This document shows, one piece after another, positions 42,145 to 52,069 of a stretch of DNA of 64,000 nt (positions are counted from its first letter, which is position 1; every line of letters starts with the position of its first letter). The translations under genes were made by a program, and so were the position numbers. The stretch comes from Mycolicibacterium parafortuitum. Its GTDB lineage: Bacteria; Actinomycetota; Actinomycetes; Mycobacteriales; Mycobacteriaceae. The notes below the pieces were generated by a model. That model made no database searches. It had not been told where the DNA came from and was given only the letters and a program-made list of their open reading frames with translations. The stretch is from NCBI RefSeq assembly GCF_002086815.1, contig NZ_MVID01000001.1, forward strand, positions 1 through 64,000. The letters are read 5' to 3'.

Positions 42145-43119
42145 TCATCGGATCGCGACGACCACCTTGCCCCGCGCCGACCTGTCCTCCAGCGAGGCGA
42201 TCGCCTCGGCGGCACGTTCCAGCGGGTAGACGACCGGTTCGGGGGCCGCGACCGTGCCCGCGGCCAGCAGCGGCTCCAGTTCGGCCCACTGCTGCTGCAG
42301 ATAGCCGGGGTGGGTCATCGTCCAGGCTCCCCAGCCGACGCCGACGGCGTCGACGTTGTTCAACAGCAACCGGTTGACCTTCACCGTCGGGATGTCGCCA
42401 CCGGTGAAGCCGACGACGAGCAACCGTCCACCGGGTGCCAGCGACCGCAGCGAATCGGTGAAGCGGTCACCGCCGACCGGGTCGACGACGATGTCCACGC
42501 CGCGTCCGCCGGTGAGCTCCTTGACCGCGTCCTTGAAACCGTCGGCGAGCACCACGTCGGTTGCCCCCGCCGCGCGGGCCACGTCGGCCTTGTCCTCGGT
42601 GCTGACCACCGCGATCGTCCGACCGGCACCGAAGGCGGGCGCCAGCCGCAACGTGGAGGTTCCGATGCCGCCCGCGGCGCCGTGCACCAGCACCGTCTCG
42701 CCCTGTGCGAGCCGGCCCCGTTCGCGCAACGCGAACTGCACCGTGAGGTCGTTGAACAGGATCCCCGCGCCTGCCTCGAACGACACCGAGTCGGGTAGCG
42801 GGAAGACCCGCTCCGGTTGCAGCGCAACCACTTCGGCCATCGCGCCGCACAGCATCGTCAGCCCCGCCACCCGGTCGCCGGGCCGCACGTGCGCACCGTC
42901 GGGGGCCGAGCGCACCACCCCGGCGACCTCGGCGCTCGGGGTGTAGGGCATCTCGGGCTTGTACTGATAGAGCCCGCGGGACTGCAGCGCATCGGGGAAC
43001 GCGACACCCGCGGCGTGGACCTCGACGAGCACCGAGTTCTCGTCCGCCGCGGGTTCGTCGATCTCGACGAGCTTCGCCGCCCGGGGACCGTCGAGCTCGG
43101 CTATCTGGATCGCACGCAT
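42145..43119 (-). CDS. NADPH:quinone-oxidoreductase-like MDR protein
   Basis: This 324-residue zinc-free medium-chain reductase shows VHGAAGGIGTSTLRLAPAFG for NADPH binding, the FNDLTVQFALRERG block and GRLLVVGFTGGDIP near the C-terminus. These mark the quinone-oxidoreductase/zeta-crystallin group. The ATG at 43119 follows GAGG and fits the family; ATG or GTG codons further upstream would extend into the promoter region. It is separated from the LuxR gene by 79 nt on the same strand and could be co-transcribed with it. Confidence 0.83.
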   Translation of the reverse strand: MRAIQIAELDGPRAAKLVEIDEPAADENSVLVEVHAAGVAFPDALQSRGLYQYKPEMPYTPSAEVAGVVRSAPDGAHVRPGDRVAGLTMLCGAMAEVVALQPERVFPLPDSVSFEAGAGILFNDLTVQFALRERGRLAQGETVLVHGAAGGIGTSTLRLAPAFGAGRTIAVVSTEDKADVARAAGATDVVLADGFKDAVKELTGGRGVDIVVDPVGGDRFTDSLRSLAPGGRLLVVGFTGGDIPTVKVNRLLLNNVDAVGVGWGAWTMTHPGYLQQQWAELEPLLAAGTVAAPEPVVYPLERAAEAIASLEDRSARGKVVVAIR

Positions 43120-43163
43120 ATGTCGCCTCGCTAAGTCGATGGAGTAGTCGCCCACCCATTTAA

Positions 43164-43197
43164 CCCACCGCCGGATACGGGGTCCGGCCGCGGTGGG
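43164..43197. promoter_or_regulatory. Long imperfect hairpin in a divergent promoter region
   Basis: CCCACC-GCCGGA (43164-43175) pairs with TCCGGC (43183-43188) and, after a 3-nt bulge, GGTGGG (43192-43197). The element lies between the quinone-oxidoreductase gene and the hydrolase at 43252. It may be a regulator site or a hairpin in one leader. TACAGT at 43205-43210 is a possible -10 for the hydrolase. Confidence 0.4.
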
Positions 43198-43251
43198 CGG
43201 CGAGTACAGTCACGTACCCGGCGACGTTGCCGACACCGAGGAGCGCTCACG

Positions 43252-44232
43252 ATGGCACGAGGCACCTACACCAGAACTCGCGGTACTGGATTTGCCCCGG
43301 CGCGTGCCCTGCCCCCGGGACGGGTGGTCGACGTCCGATCCCGCGACGGTGTGCGGCTGCACGCCGAGGTGTTCGGGCCCGAGGACGGCTACCCGGTCGT
43401 GCTGGCGCATGGCATCACCTGCGCGGTCAGGGTGTGGGCCCACCAGATCGCCGACCTGTCACGCGACTACCGGGTGATCGCCTACGACCACCGCGGCCAC
43501 GGCCGCAGCGCGGTACCGCCGCTGCGCGGCGGATACAGCCTCGACTATCTGGCCGCCGACCTCGACGCGGTGCTGGACGCGACGCTGGCACCGGGGGAGC
43601 GGGCGGTCATCGCCGGCCACTCGATGGGCGGTATCGCGATCTCGTCGTGGTCGGAGCGCCTGCCGGATCGGGTGACGCAGCGCGCCGCGGCGGTCGCGCT
43701 GATCAACACCACCACCGGGGACCTGCTGCGCAACGTGAACCTGCTGCCCGTGCCCGCCAGGCTGGCCGACGCCCGGGTACGCGCCGCGGGCGGGGTGATC
43801 CGGCGGTTCGGCGGGGCACCGCTGGTGCGCGCCGCGGACGCGCCGAGCCGGCGGTTCGTGAAACTGATCGCGGTCGGCCGCGACGCCGATCCGGAGATCA
43901 CCGACTTCGTGTTCGAGCTGTTCAACGCGACGCCGCCGGCGGGGCGCGGCGGTTGGGCGCGGGTGCTCGTCGACAACATGGGGCCGCGCCACATCGCCTT
44001 GGACAACCTGACCGTGCCGGCGCTGGTGATCGGCAGCACCCACGACCGGCTGCTGCCGATGACCTCGGCGCGGCGGATCGCGTCGACGGCGCCCAACCTG
44101 GCGCGCTTCGTCGAACTCGCCGGCGGGCACTGCGCGATCCTGGAGCGGCCCGACGAGGTCAACCAGCAGCTGCGCTGGCTCATCGAGACGACCCGCTCGA
44201 ACGGGGACTATGCCCGCCGGGAGAGCTCCTGA
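43252..44232 (+). CDS. Alpha/beta-fold hydrolase
   Basis: This 326-residue alpha/beta hydrolase has [13 protein letters not shown] as the oxyanion region, YDHRGHGRS, the nucleophile elbow GHSMGG, an acidic residue in GSTHDRLLP and the catalytic His in ELAGGHCAI. Similar proteins in mycobacteria are annotated as haloperoxidase-like or lipase-like hydrolases, and the substrate is not evident. GAGGAGCG precedes the ATG. Its last 25 nt overlap the convergent amine oxidase gene. Confidence 0.83.
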   Translation: MARGTYTRTRGTGFAPARALPPGRVVDVRSRDGVRLHAEVFGPEDGYPVVLAHGITCAVRVWAHQIADLSRDYRVIAYDHRGHGRSAVPPLRGGYSLDYLAADLDAVLDATLAPGERAVIAGHSMGGIAISSWSERLPDRVTQRAAAVALINTTTGDLLRNVNLLPVPARLADARVRAAGGVIRRFGGAPLVRAADAPSRRFVKLIAVGRDADPEITDFVFELFNATPPAGRGGWARVLVDNMGPRHIALDNLTVPALVIGSTHDRLLPMTSARRIASTAPNLARFVELAGGHCAILERPDEVNQQLRWLIETTRSNGDYARRESS

Positions 44233-45551
44233 TGGACCTGCTCGGCCGCGCGCAGACCTGAGCGCACCGCGCCGTCGAGGAAGCCGGTCCAGCGGTCGGC
44301 GGTCTCGGTGCCTGCCCAGAAGATGCCGTCCACCGGTGCGCGCAGCCACCGGCCGTGCGCCGTCCACGCCCCGGGTGGCACCGCGGCCGTCGGGCCGCCC
44401 GGGGCGAATGTCTCGGCGCCCCAACGGTGGTCGACGTAGTCCAGCGGGCGGGCCGCGGCCGGGCCGAACAGTGCGGTGAACCCGTTCAGCGCGACCTCGC
44501 GGCGCCGCGCGGCGGGCAGCGGGTCGAACGTGCGCGCATCGGTGAACCCGAGCAGCACCCCGGGGCCGCCGTCACCCGGGCTGCAATCGAACGTGATGAA
44601 CACCGGCCCCTCGTCCGAGAGCGCCTCACCGGAATAGCCGTCGGCGCGCCAGAACGGGGTCTCGTAGGCGGCGTAGGCCTTGCTCAGGTGACCCTGCGGC
44701 CAATGTCGGTTCAGCTCACCGTATTCCGCCGGCAGCGGAGGATCGAACTCGATCGCCTCGCGGTGTTCGGGCGGCACCGCCACGATCACCGCGGCGGCGG
44801 TGTGGGTCGCTCCGGCGGTGGACACGGTCAGCGTCCGGTCCGGCGGCCTGCTGATGTGCCGCACCGGGCTACCCAGGACCACCTGATCGCCGAGCTCGGC
44901 CGCCATCCGTACGGCGATCTCCTGGGTCCCGGCCAGGAAGCGGTCCTGCTGTGCGCCGCCCTGGACGTCGAGCATGCGGTTCAGCCCGCCCGCGGCGTTG
45001 ACGTAGCGCACCGCGTGCAGCATCGAGACCGCGTCCGGTTCGGCGCCCCAGGTCACCCGCGCCATGATCGCCATCAGATCGCGGGTGGACGCGCCGGCGT
45101 GCACCGAGCGCAGCCACCCGTCGAGTGAGATCGCGTCGAGGTCGTCGGCGATCGGCGAGGTCCACGGCTGGTCTACCGGTACGCGCCGGCTCAGCCGGTC
45201 GAACCGCCACTGGATCCGGGACACGTCGAGCAGCTCGATGATCGACAGCCGCGGGATGGTGCTGCGATAGGACCGCACCCGCCCGCGCCACCGGATCAGG
45301 TTCTTGCCGCGCCCGTAGGTCGGTGTCGAGTCGACGCCGAGCTCGGCGGCCAGTGCCAGCACCGCGTCCTGGGTCGGCCCGACGAACGTCGCACCGAAGT
45401 CGACCGGCACCCCGGCCACCGTGCCGGTGTACGACCGTCCCCCGACCCGGTCGCGGCCCTCGATGACGAGGACGTCGTGCCCGAGCCTGGTCAACTCTCG
45501 TGCCGCCGACAGCCCGGCGAAACCCGCTCCCACGACAACGACGTCGGCCAT
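44208..45551 (-). CDS. aofH: Flavin-containing monoamine oxidase (AofH-like)
   Basis: This 447-residue flavoprotein strongly resembles M. tuberculosis AofH (Rv3170) by eye. It has [74 protein letters not shown] and the C-terminal FAD-contact [21 protein letters not shown]. It should oxidise primary amines to aldehydes with release of ammonia and hydrogen peroxide. On the minus strand CAGAAT lies 6 nt before the ATG, which suggests a leaderless start. It lies outside the main amine island, about 11 kb from gabT, so a link is possible but untested. Confidence 0.87.
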   Translation of the reverse strand: MADVVVVGAGFAGLSAARELTRLGHDVLVIEGRDRVGGRSYTGTVAGVPVDFGATFVGPTQDAVLALAAELGVDSTPTYGRGKNLIRWRGRVRSYRSTIPRLSIIELLDVSRIQWRFDRLSRRVPVDQPWTSPIADDLDAISLDGWLRSVHAGASTRDLMAIMARVTWGAEPDAVSMLHAVRYVNAAGGLNRMLDVQGGAQQDRFLAGTQEIAVRMAAELGDQVVLGSPVRHISRPPDRTLTVSTAGATHTAAAVIVAVPPEHREAIEFDPPLPAEYGELNRHWPQGHLSKAYAAYETPFWRADGYSGEALSDEGPVFITFDCSPGDGGPGVLLGFTDARTFDPLPAARRREVALNGFTALFGPAAARPLDYVDHRWGAETFAPGGPTAAVPPGAWTAHGRWLRAPVDGIFWAGTETADRWTGFLDGAVRSGLRAAEQVHQELSRRA

Positions 45552-45623
45552 GTTGCGATTCTGGCGCGAAAACGTGCGGATAGCGACGATTATCGTGCGG
45601 CAATCGCATTAGGCTCACCCCTC

Positions 45624-46610
45624 GTGCAGGTGATGACAGCGCTGTTCGGTCCCGTGGACGCCGTCGATCGGGCGCGCGCGCTGCGCGACGCCGGTGCCGA
45701 TGGCGTGTTCACCTTCGAAGGTCCCCACGACGTGTTCACCCCGTTGACGCTGGCGGCCACCGTCGGCGGGCTGGACCTGATGACCAACGTCGCGATCGCG
45801 TTTCCGCGCAACCCGATTCACCTCGCGCACCAGGCCGTGGACCACCAGCTGCTGTCCGGCGGGCGGTTCACCCTCGGGTTGGGCACCCAGATCCGCACCC
45901 AGATCGAGAAACGGTTCGGCGCCGACTTCGACCAGCCGGTGGCCCGGATGCGCGAGCTGGTCGGCGCGCTGCGGGCGATCTTCCAGACGTGGAGCACCGG
46001 CGAGCGGCTGAGTTTCCAGGGCGACTTCTACCGGCACACGTTGATGACGCCGACGTTCCGCCCGCGCGCCCCGTTCGACCCGATCCCGATCTACGTCGGC
46101 GCGCTGGGCCCGAAGCTGACGCGGATGACCGCGGAGGTCGCCGACGGGCTGCTGGTGATGCCGTTCGGGTCGAAACGGTTCCTCGACGAGGTCACGATGC
46201 CGAACGTCGCCGCCGGGCTGGCCGCCGCGGGGCGCACCCGTGACCAGCTGGCCATCGTGCCGGAGATCATCGTGTCGGTCGCCGACGAGGACCCCGGCCA
46301 CCTGTCGGCGCGTCGGTTGCTGGCGTTCTACGGGTCCACACCGGCCTACCGGCCGGTGCTGGAGGTGCACGGCTGGGGTGATCTGCAGCCGGAGCTCAAC
46401 GCACTGTCCAAGCAGGGCCGCTGGGAGGAGATGGGCCGGCTCATCGACGACGACGTGCTGCACACCATCGCGGCCTGCGGCACCCCCGCCGACATCGCCA
46501 AACACATCCGGGACCGGGTCGAGGGCGTTTCGGACCGGGTCTGCCTGTACCAGCCGGGGCCGATCGCGGTGAATTCGCTCGCCGAGATCGTCGACGCGCT
46601 GAGGGCCTGA
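45624..46610 (+). CDS. LLM-class F420-dependent oxidoreductase
   Basis: This 328-residue luciferase-like protein has ALRDAGADGVFTFEGPHD, LLSGGRFTLGLGTQI, the conserved FDPIPIYVGALGPKLTRMTAEVADG segment (read in two parts) and a C-terminal GTPADIAKHIRDR. It belongs to a subgroup of LLM proteins typical of F420-producing actinobacteria. The GTG at 45624 is used; GTG 45630 and ATG 45633 are also possible. It is divergent from the amine oxidase across 72 bp and lies 39 nt before the flavoprotein monooxygenase, so those two may be co-transcribed. Confidence 0.83.
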   Translation: MQVMTALFGPVDAVDRARALRDAGADGVFTFEGPHDVFTPLTLAATVGGLDLMTNVAIAFPRNPIHLAHQAVDHQLLSGGRFTLGLGTQIRTQIEKRFGADFDQPVARMRELVGALRAIFQTWSTGERLSFQGDFYRHTLMTPTFRPRAPFDPIPIYVGALGPKLTRMTAEVADGLLVMPFGSKRFLDEVTMPNVAAGLAAAGRTRDQLAIVPEIIVSVADEDPGHLSARRLLAFYGSTPAYRPVLEVHGWGDLQPELNALSKQGRWEEMGRLIDDDVLHTIAACGTPADIAKHIRDRVEGVSDRVCLYQPGPIAVNSLAEIVDALRA

Positions 46611-46649
46611 GTCTAGGGTGGTACGTACGCGGACCAAAGGAGGTTGCGG

Positions 46650-48179
46650 GTGGAGCAGCCCTATCCGGAGACGTCGTTCTCCGACGTACTGATCATCGGC
46701 GCGGGGATCTCGGGGATCGGGGCCGCCTACCGCATCCAGGAGCGCAACCCGCAGCTGAAATACACGCTGCTGGAGCGCCGCTCGCGCATCGGCGGGACGT
46801 GGGACCTGCACCGCTACCCCGGAATCCGTTCCGACAGCGACATCTTCACCTTGTCGTTTCCGTGGGAACCGTGGGACCGCCCGGAGAACGTCGCCGACGG
46901 CGAGGACATCCGCACCTATCTGACCGAGACCGCGCGCAAGCACGGGATCGACCGGCACATCGTGTTCGACACCCGCGTGGTGTCCGCGGACTGGGATTCG
47001 GGCACCGACACCTGGACGGTGAGGACCGAACAGAACGGCACACCGCGCACCTACCGGGCCCGGTTCCTGTTCTTCGGCACCGGCTACTACGACTACGACC
47101 ACCCGTACCGTCCCGAATTCCCCGGCCTGGACACCTTCGACGGCCCGGTGGTGCACCCTCAGCACTGGCCCGAGGACCTCGACTGCACCGGCAAACGAGT
47201 CGTGGTCATCGGGAGCGGCGCCACCGCGATCAGCATGATCCCGGCATTGGCGCGCGACGCCGGGCACGTCACGATGCTGCAGCGGTCACCGACCTACCTG
47301 CTGTCGGGGCAGCGCATCAACCCGGTGGTGAACCTGCTGCGCCGGGTGCCGCCGCGCAAGCTCGGCTACCGGCTGGCGTGGCTGTACAACGTGTTGTTCA
47401 TCGTCACCGCCTACGCGGTGGCGCGCAAAGCGCCGCGGTTGAGCCGGAAGCTCATCCGCGCGGTCGCCAAGGGCTACTTGCCCAAGGGCTATCCGGTGGA
47501 CACCCATTTCAAGCCGCGCTACGACCCGTGGGATCAGCGGCTGTGCCTGATCCTGTCCGGTGATTTCTACGAGGCGATCGCCCAGGGCCGCGCCGACGTG
47601 GTGACCGACGAGATCGACCACGTCGACGCGCGCGGCGTGGTGCTGAAGTCGGGCAACAGGATCGACGCCGACGTGCTGGTCACCGCGACCGGACTGCAAT
47701 TGCAGGCCCTCGGCGGCATCGTGATCAGTGTCGACGGCCAAGAGGTCCGCCCGGCCGACCGGTTCGTGTACAAGGAGCACCTGCTCGAGGACGTGCCGAA
47801 TCTGGCCTGGTGCGTCGGATACATCAACGCGTCGTGGACGCTGCGGGCCGACCTGACCGCCCGGGCGGTCGCGAAGTTGTTGGCGTACATGGATTCTCAC
47901 GGATACACCCATGCCTACCCGCATCTGGGTGGGGCGCCGATGGAAGAGAAGCCGGCGTGGAACATCAACGCCGGGTACGTGCACCGTTCCCCGCATGTGC
48001 TGCCGAAGTCCGGTACGCACCGGCCGTGGAACGTCCGCCACAACTACGTCCTCGACGCGATCGACGCGCGTCTGGACCGCATCGACGAGTCCATGGTGTT
48101 CGGGCGGGTCGCGCCGCGGCCCCAGGTCGCCACCGAGGCCGCGGGCGCCCCGCTGCTGGAACGCAACGTCGGGAGCTGA
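46650..48179 (+). CDS. EthA-like flavoprotein (Baeyer-Villiger) monooxygenase
   Basis: This 509-residue flavoprotein has LIIGAGISGIGAAYR for FAD, ERRSRIGGTWDLHRYPGIRSDSDI split over two blocks, the Baeyer-Villiger fingerprint FDGPVVHPQHW (163-173), VIGSGATAIS for NADP, and the C-terminal WNVRHNYVLD block. It resembles the EthA/MymA group of mycobacterial monooxygenases, which act on ketones and thioamides. AAAGGAGG places the start at GTG 46650, 6 nt away; a TTG at 46644 abuts the site and is unlikely. The stop is 4 bp from the stop of convergent araA. Confidence 0.88.
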   Translation: MEQPYPETSFSDVLIIGAGISGIGAAYRIQERNPQLKYTLLERRSRIGGTWDLHRYPGIRSDSDIFTLSFPWEPWDRPENVADGEDIRTYLTETARKHGIDRHIVFDTRVVSADWDSGTDTWTVRTEQNGTPRTYRARFLFFGTGYYDYDHPYRPEFPGLDTFDGPVVHPQHWPEDLDCTGKRVVVIGSGATAISMIPALARDAGHVTMLQRSPTYLLSGQRINPVVNLLRRVPPRKLGYRLAWLYNVLFIVTAYAVARKAPRLSRKLIRAVAKGYLPKGYPVDTHFKPRYDPWDQRLCLILSGDFYEAIAQGRADVVTDEIDHVDARGVVLKSGNRIDADVLVTATGLQLQALGGIVISVDGQEVRPADRFVYKEHLLEDVPNLAWCVGYINASWTLRADLTARAVAKLLAYMDSHGYTHAYPHLGGAPMEEKPAWNINAGYVHRSPHVLPKSGTHRPWNVRHNYVLDAIDARLDRIDESMVFGRVAPRPQVATEAAGAPLLERNVGS

Positions 48180-48183
48180 GCCT

Positions 48184-49695
48184 CTACAGGCCCGCGGCGA
48201 TGTGGTGGTAGACGTCGTTCCACCGCAACGCGTTCCGGAACTGGCGCACCGTGGTGTCCTCGTCGATGACGAGCAGCTCGGTGCCCGTCATCTCCGCGAA
48301 GTCGTCGATCGTGTCGACGCCGACCGCGGTGGTCATCACCGTGTGATGGGGCGCGCCTGCCATCAGCCACGCCTCGGTGGAGGTGGCCCACGACGGCATC
48401 GGCTCCCATACCGCGCAGGCCACCGGAAGGTTCGGCAGCGGGGCGGTCGGCTCGACGACGCGTACCTCGTTGGCCACCAACCGGAACCGCGCACCCATGT
48501 CGCTGATGCCGAGGATCACCGCGTCGGCCGGGGCGGCGGTGAACCGCAGGCGCACCGGGTCGTCGCGGTCCCCGATCGCCAGCGGATGGACCTCCAGCGT
48601 CGGCGTCTCGGCCGCGATGCTGGGGCACACCTCCAGCATGTGCGCGCCGAGGATCCGTTCCCGCCCGGGCGTCAGATCGTAGGTGTAGTCCTCCATGAAC
48701 GACGTGCCGCCCGGCAGTCCGTCGGCCATCACCTTGACCGCGCGCAACATCACCGCCGTCTTCCAGTCGCCCTCGGCGCCGAACCCGTAACCGTCGGCCA
48801 TCAGCCGCTGGACGGCCAGCCCCGGCAACTGGCGCAGCCGGCCCAGATCCTCGAAGTTCGTGGTGAAGGCGTGAAAGCCACCGTCCTGCAGGAACTTACG
48901 CAGTCCGAGCTCGATCTGGGCGCCGTGCCGCAGCGATATGTGCCGGGTCGCGCCGGGGTGCAGTTCTGGCGCGACGGCATAGGTGTTCAGGTATTCCTGG
49001 ATCAGTTTGTCGACGTCGGCGGGTTGGACCCGCTCGACGGCGTCCACCAGGTCGTTGACCCCGTAGGTGTTCACCGCGGCGCCGAAGTGTGCCTCGGCCT
49101 CCACCTTGTCGCCCTCGGTGACCGCGACCCCGCGCATGTTGTCGCCGAACCGGGCCACCTTCAACGTCGACAGTTCGGCGCGCCCGAGCGCGGCACGCAC
49201 CCAGGACCCGATGCGCCTGCGGGTTTCGGGCTCACCGGTGTGCCCGGCGACCGTTTTGCGCGGTGTCGACAGCCGAGACTGGATGTAGCCGAATTCGCGG
49301 TCGCCGTGCGCGGCCTGGTTGAGGTTCATGTAGTCCATGTCGATGCTGTGCCACGGCAGCTCCACGTCGAACTGGGTGTGCAGGTGCAGCAACGGTTTCC
49401 GCAGGTTCTTCAGGCCGCGGATCCACATCTTCGCCGGCGAGAACGTGTGCATCCATGCGATCACACCGACGCATTCGTCGCTGGTGTTCGCATCGCTGAG
49501 GACCCGGGCCACCGCGTCGGCGTCGGTCACCACCGGCAGGCAGCGCACCTCCACCGGGATCTCGCCGCTGCGATCGAGACGTTCGGCGATCTGGCGGGAA
49601 TGTTCGGTGACCTGATCGAGGATGTCCTGTCCGTACAGCGACTGGCTGCCGGTGATCAGCCACACCTGGCTGGTGACGAGGCGGGACGCGATCAT
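48184..49695 (-). CDS. araA: L-arabinose isomerase
   Basis: This 503-residue protein matches the normal length of AraA and carries its characteristic blocks: [73 protein letters not shown] and [12 protein letters not shown]. It converts L-arabinose to L-ribulose, using Mn2+. It is the last gene of the minus-strand sugar operon, its ATG overlapping the araD stop by 4 nt with GAGGAG upstream. Confidence 0.97.
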   Translation of the reverse strand: MIASRLVTSQVWLITGSQSLYGQDILDQVTEHSRQIAERLDRSGEIPVEVRCLPVVTDADAVARVLSDANTSDECVGVIAWMHTFSPAKMWIRGLKNLRKPLLHLHTQFDVELPWHSIDMDYMNLNQAAHGDREFGYIQSRLSTPRKTVAGHTGEPETRRRIGSWVRAALGRAELSTLKVARFGDNMRGVAVTEGDKVEAEAHFGAAVNTYGVNDLVDAVERVQPADVDKLIQEYLNTYAVAPELHPGATRHISLRHGAQIELGLRKFLQDGGFHAFTTNFEDLGRLRQLPGLAVQRLMADGYGFGAEGDWKTAVMLRAVKVMADGLPGGTSFMEDYTYDLTPGRERILGAHMLEVCPSIAAETPTLEVHPLAIGDRDDPVRLRFTAAPADAVILGISDMGARFRLVANEVRVVEPTAPLPNLPVACAVWEPMPSWATSTEAWLMAGAPHHTVMTTAVGVDTIDDFAEMTGTELLVIDEDTTVRQFRNALRWNDVYHHIAAGL

Positions 49696-50405
49696 CGGTG
49701 AATCTCCTCGGAGGTCTCGGCGTGCGGGCCGGACTGGCCGTACACGTTCTGGTAGCGCTCGAACAGGGCGGCCACGTCGGCCGCGTCCAACTGAGGGGGG
49801 ACGCCGAGTTGGCGGGCGATGTGGACGGTGCGCGCGACGTCCTCCACCATCACCGCCGCCTTGACGGCGTCGCGGGCTGTGCGCCCGATGGTGAACGGAC
49901 CGTGGTTGCGCATCAGGACCGCGGGGGATCGGCTCTCCCGCAGCACCTCGACGATGCCGCGGCCGATGGAGTCGTCGCCGATGAGCGCGAACGGCCCGAC
50001 GGGGATGTCCCCGCCGAACTCGTCGGCGATCATGGTCAGCACGCACGGTATCGGTTCACCGCGAGCGGCCCAGGCCGTCGCATAGGTCGAGTGGGTGTGC
50101 ACCACACCGCCGACCTCGGGCATGTGGCGGTACACGTAGGCGTGCGCGGCGGTGTCCGACGACGGGTTGAGCTCACCGTCGACGAGGTTGCCGTGCAGGT
50201 CGCACACCACCATGTCGTCGGCGGTCATCGTCGCGTAGTCGGCCCCGGACGGTTTGATCACCATCAGATCGCGTCCGGGGACCCGCGCCGACACGTTGCC
50301 CGCGGTCCAGATCACCAGCTCGTACTGGGTCAGGTGGGCGTGCAGCTCACAGACCTGCGCGCGCAGATCGGTGATCGCGCGGTTGAGGTCGGAGGTGATC
50401 GTCAT
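49692..50405 (-). CDS. araD: L-ribulose-5-phosphate 4-epimerase
   Basis: This 237-residue class II aldolase-fold protein has the substrate loop [15 protein letters not shown] and zinc ligands in [13 protein letters not shown], plus RNHGPFTIG. This is the AraD/SgaE pattern. It converts L-ribulose 5-phosphate to D-xylulose 5-phosphate, feeding the pentose phosphate pathway. It overlaps araB and araA by 4 nt each, so the order araB-araD-araA is transcribed as a unit. Confidence 0.95.
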   Translation of the reverse strand: MTITSDLNRAITDLRAQVCELHAHLTQYELVIWTAGNVSARVPGRDLMVIKPSGADYATMTADDMVVCDLHGNLVDGELNPSSDTAAHAYVYRHMPEVGGVVHTHSTYATAWAARGEPIPCVLTMIADEFGGDIPVGPFALIGDDSIGRGIVEVLRESRSPAVLMRNHGPFTIGRTARDAVKAAVMVEDVARTVHIARQLGVPPQLDAADVAALFERYQNVYGQSGPHAETSEEIHR

Positions 50406-52069
50406 GCGGGAACTCCCAGTCGCTGACCGGCCGCGATGTGGCGCAGCCGGTGCATCATGTCCTCGGTCCGCCCGAACCAGTCGTGGGCGGTGACGTACTC
50501 GCGGTAGAGCTGGTCGTACACCTCGACGTGCTCCGGAATCGGACGGTACGCGTTGCGCTTTCGGCCACCCATCTGTTTGGCGGCGGCCTCGACGTCGGTG
50601 AACACACCCGCGGCCGCGGCGGCGTGGATGGCCGCGCCCAGTGCGGGTGCCTGCGTCGACGGCACCACCGACAGCGGCAGCCCCACGGCGTCGGCGTAGA
50701 TCTGCATCAGCAGCGGGTTCTTCAGCAGGCCACCCGCGACGACGATCTCGTCGACCGGGACCCCGCTGTCGACGAACGTCTGCACGATCATCCGGGTGCC
50801 GAACGCGGTCGCCTCCAGCAGTGCCCGGTACATGTCCACACATGTGGTGTGCAGGGTCTGGCCGATCATCACCCCGGACAGCTCGTGATCGACGAGCACC
50901 GAACGGTTTCCGCTGTGCCAGTCCAGTGCGATCAGGCCGTGCTGGCCGACCCGCTGGCCGGTCGCCAGCTCGGACAGATACTCGTGCAGGGTCTGACCGC
51001 GGCGGCGGGCCTCGACGTGGTAGCGCTCCGGGACGCAGTTGTCGACGAACCAGCCGAAGATGTCCCCGACGCCGGACTGGCCCGCCTCGTATCCCCAGCT
51101 ACCGTCCGAGATCCCGCCGTCGACGACCCCGCACATTCCCGGGACTTCGCGCAGCACATCGGAATTCATCACATGACACGTCGAGGTGCCCATGATCGCG
51201 ACGAGCTGTCCCGGCGCGAGCGCGTCGGCGGCCGCCACGGTCACGTGGGCGTCGACGTTGCCGACGGCGACGGGGATGCCCTGCGGTAGTCCGGTCCAGG
51301 TTGCGGCCTGGTCGGTCAGCACTCCGGCGGGGTCGCCGAGCCGGCCGATCGGGTGGTCGAGCTTGTCGGTGACGAATCCCTCGAATCCCGGTCGCACGGC
51401 GGCGAGGAACTCGCGCGACGGGTAGCGGCCGTCCTGCAGGATGCCCTTGTAACCCGCGCTGCACGCGTTCCTGACGTAGGTTCCGCAGAGCTGCCAGACG
51501 ATCCAGTCGGCCGCCTCCACGAACTTGTCGATCGCCCGGTACACCTCGGGGTCCTCGTCGAGGATCTCCAGCGCCTTGGCGAACTCCCACTCACTGGAGA
51601 TCAATCCGCCGTATCGGGGCAGCCACGTTTCGCCGCGCTGGGCCGCAACCGCGTTGATGTGGTCGGCCTGCCGCTGCGGGGAATGGTGCCGCCACAGCTT
51701 CGCGTACGCGTGGGGCCGGTCGGCGAACTCGGCCAGTTCGCACAGCGGGGTGCCGTCGGCCCGCACCGGAACCATCGTGCAGGAGGTGAAATCCGTACCG
51801 ATGCCGACGATGTCGGCGGGGTCGACGCCGGAGGCGGCGACGGCGGCGGGAACGGCGTGGCGCAGCGCGGCGACGTAGTCGGCGGGCACCTGCAGCGCCC
51901 ACTGTGCGGGCAGCCCGATGTCCGTTCCGGGCAGTGTGTCGGTGACGACGCGGTGTTCGTAGGCATGCTCGGCGGCGGCCATCTCGTGCCCGTCGGACAC
52001 CCGCACCACCAGCGCGCGGGCCGACAGTGTCCCGAAATCGACTCCTACGGTGTACTTCTCGTTGCTCAT
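50402..52069 (-). CDS. araB: Ribulokinase
   Basis: This 555-residue FGGY-family carbohydrate kinase begins with YTVGVDFGTLSARALVV, carries IGTDFTSCTMVPV, GNVDAHVTVAAADALAPGQ (two blocks) and MGTSTCHV, and has IVVAGGLLKNPLLMQIYADAVG near the C-terminus. These are AraB-type motifs. It phosphorylates L-ribulose with ATP. The ATG at 52069 follows GAGGAG and shares one base with the LacI stop; the preceding TTG is less likely. Confidence 0.96.
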   Translation of the reverse strand: MSNEKYTVGVDFGTLSARALVVRVSDGHEMAAAEHAYEHRVVTDTLPGTDIGLPAQWALQVPADYVAALRHAVPAAVAASGVDPADIVGIGTDFTSCTMVPVRADGTPLCELAEFADRPHAYAKLWRHHSPQRQADHINAVAAQRGETWLPRYGGLISSEWEFAKALEILDEDPEVYRAIDKFVEAADWIVWQLCGTYVRNACSAGYKGILQDGRYPSREFLAAVRPGFEGFVTDKLDHPIGRLGDPAGVLTDQAATWTGLPQGIPVAVGNVDAHVTVAAADALAPGQLVAIMGTSTCHVMNSDVLREVPGMCGVVDGGISDGSWGYEAGQSGVGDIFGWFVDNCVPERYHVEARRRGQTLHEYLSELATGQRVGQHGLIALDWHSGNRSVLVDHELSGVMIGQTLHTTCVDMYRALLEATAFGTRMIVQTFVDSGVPVDEIVVAGGLLKNPLLMQIYADAVGLPLSVVPSTQAPALGAAIHAAAAAGVFTDVEAAAKQMGGRKRNAYRPIPEHVEVYDQLYREYVTAHDWFGRTEDMMHRLRHIAAGQRLGVPA

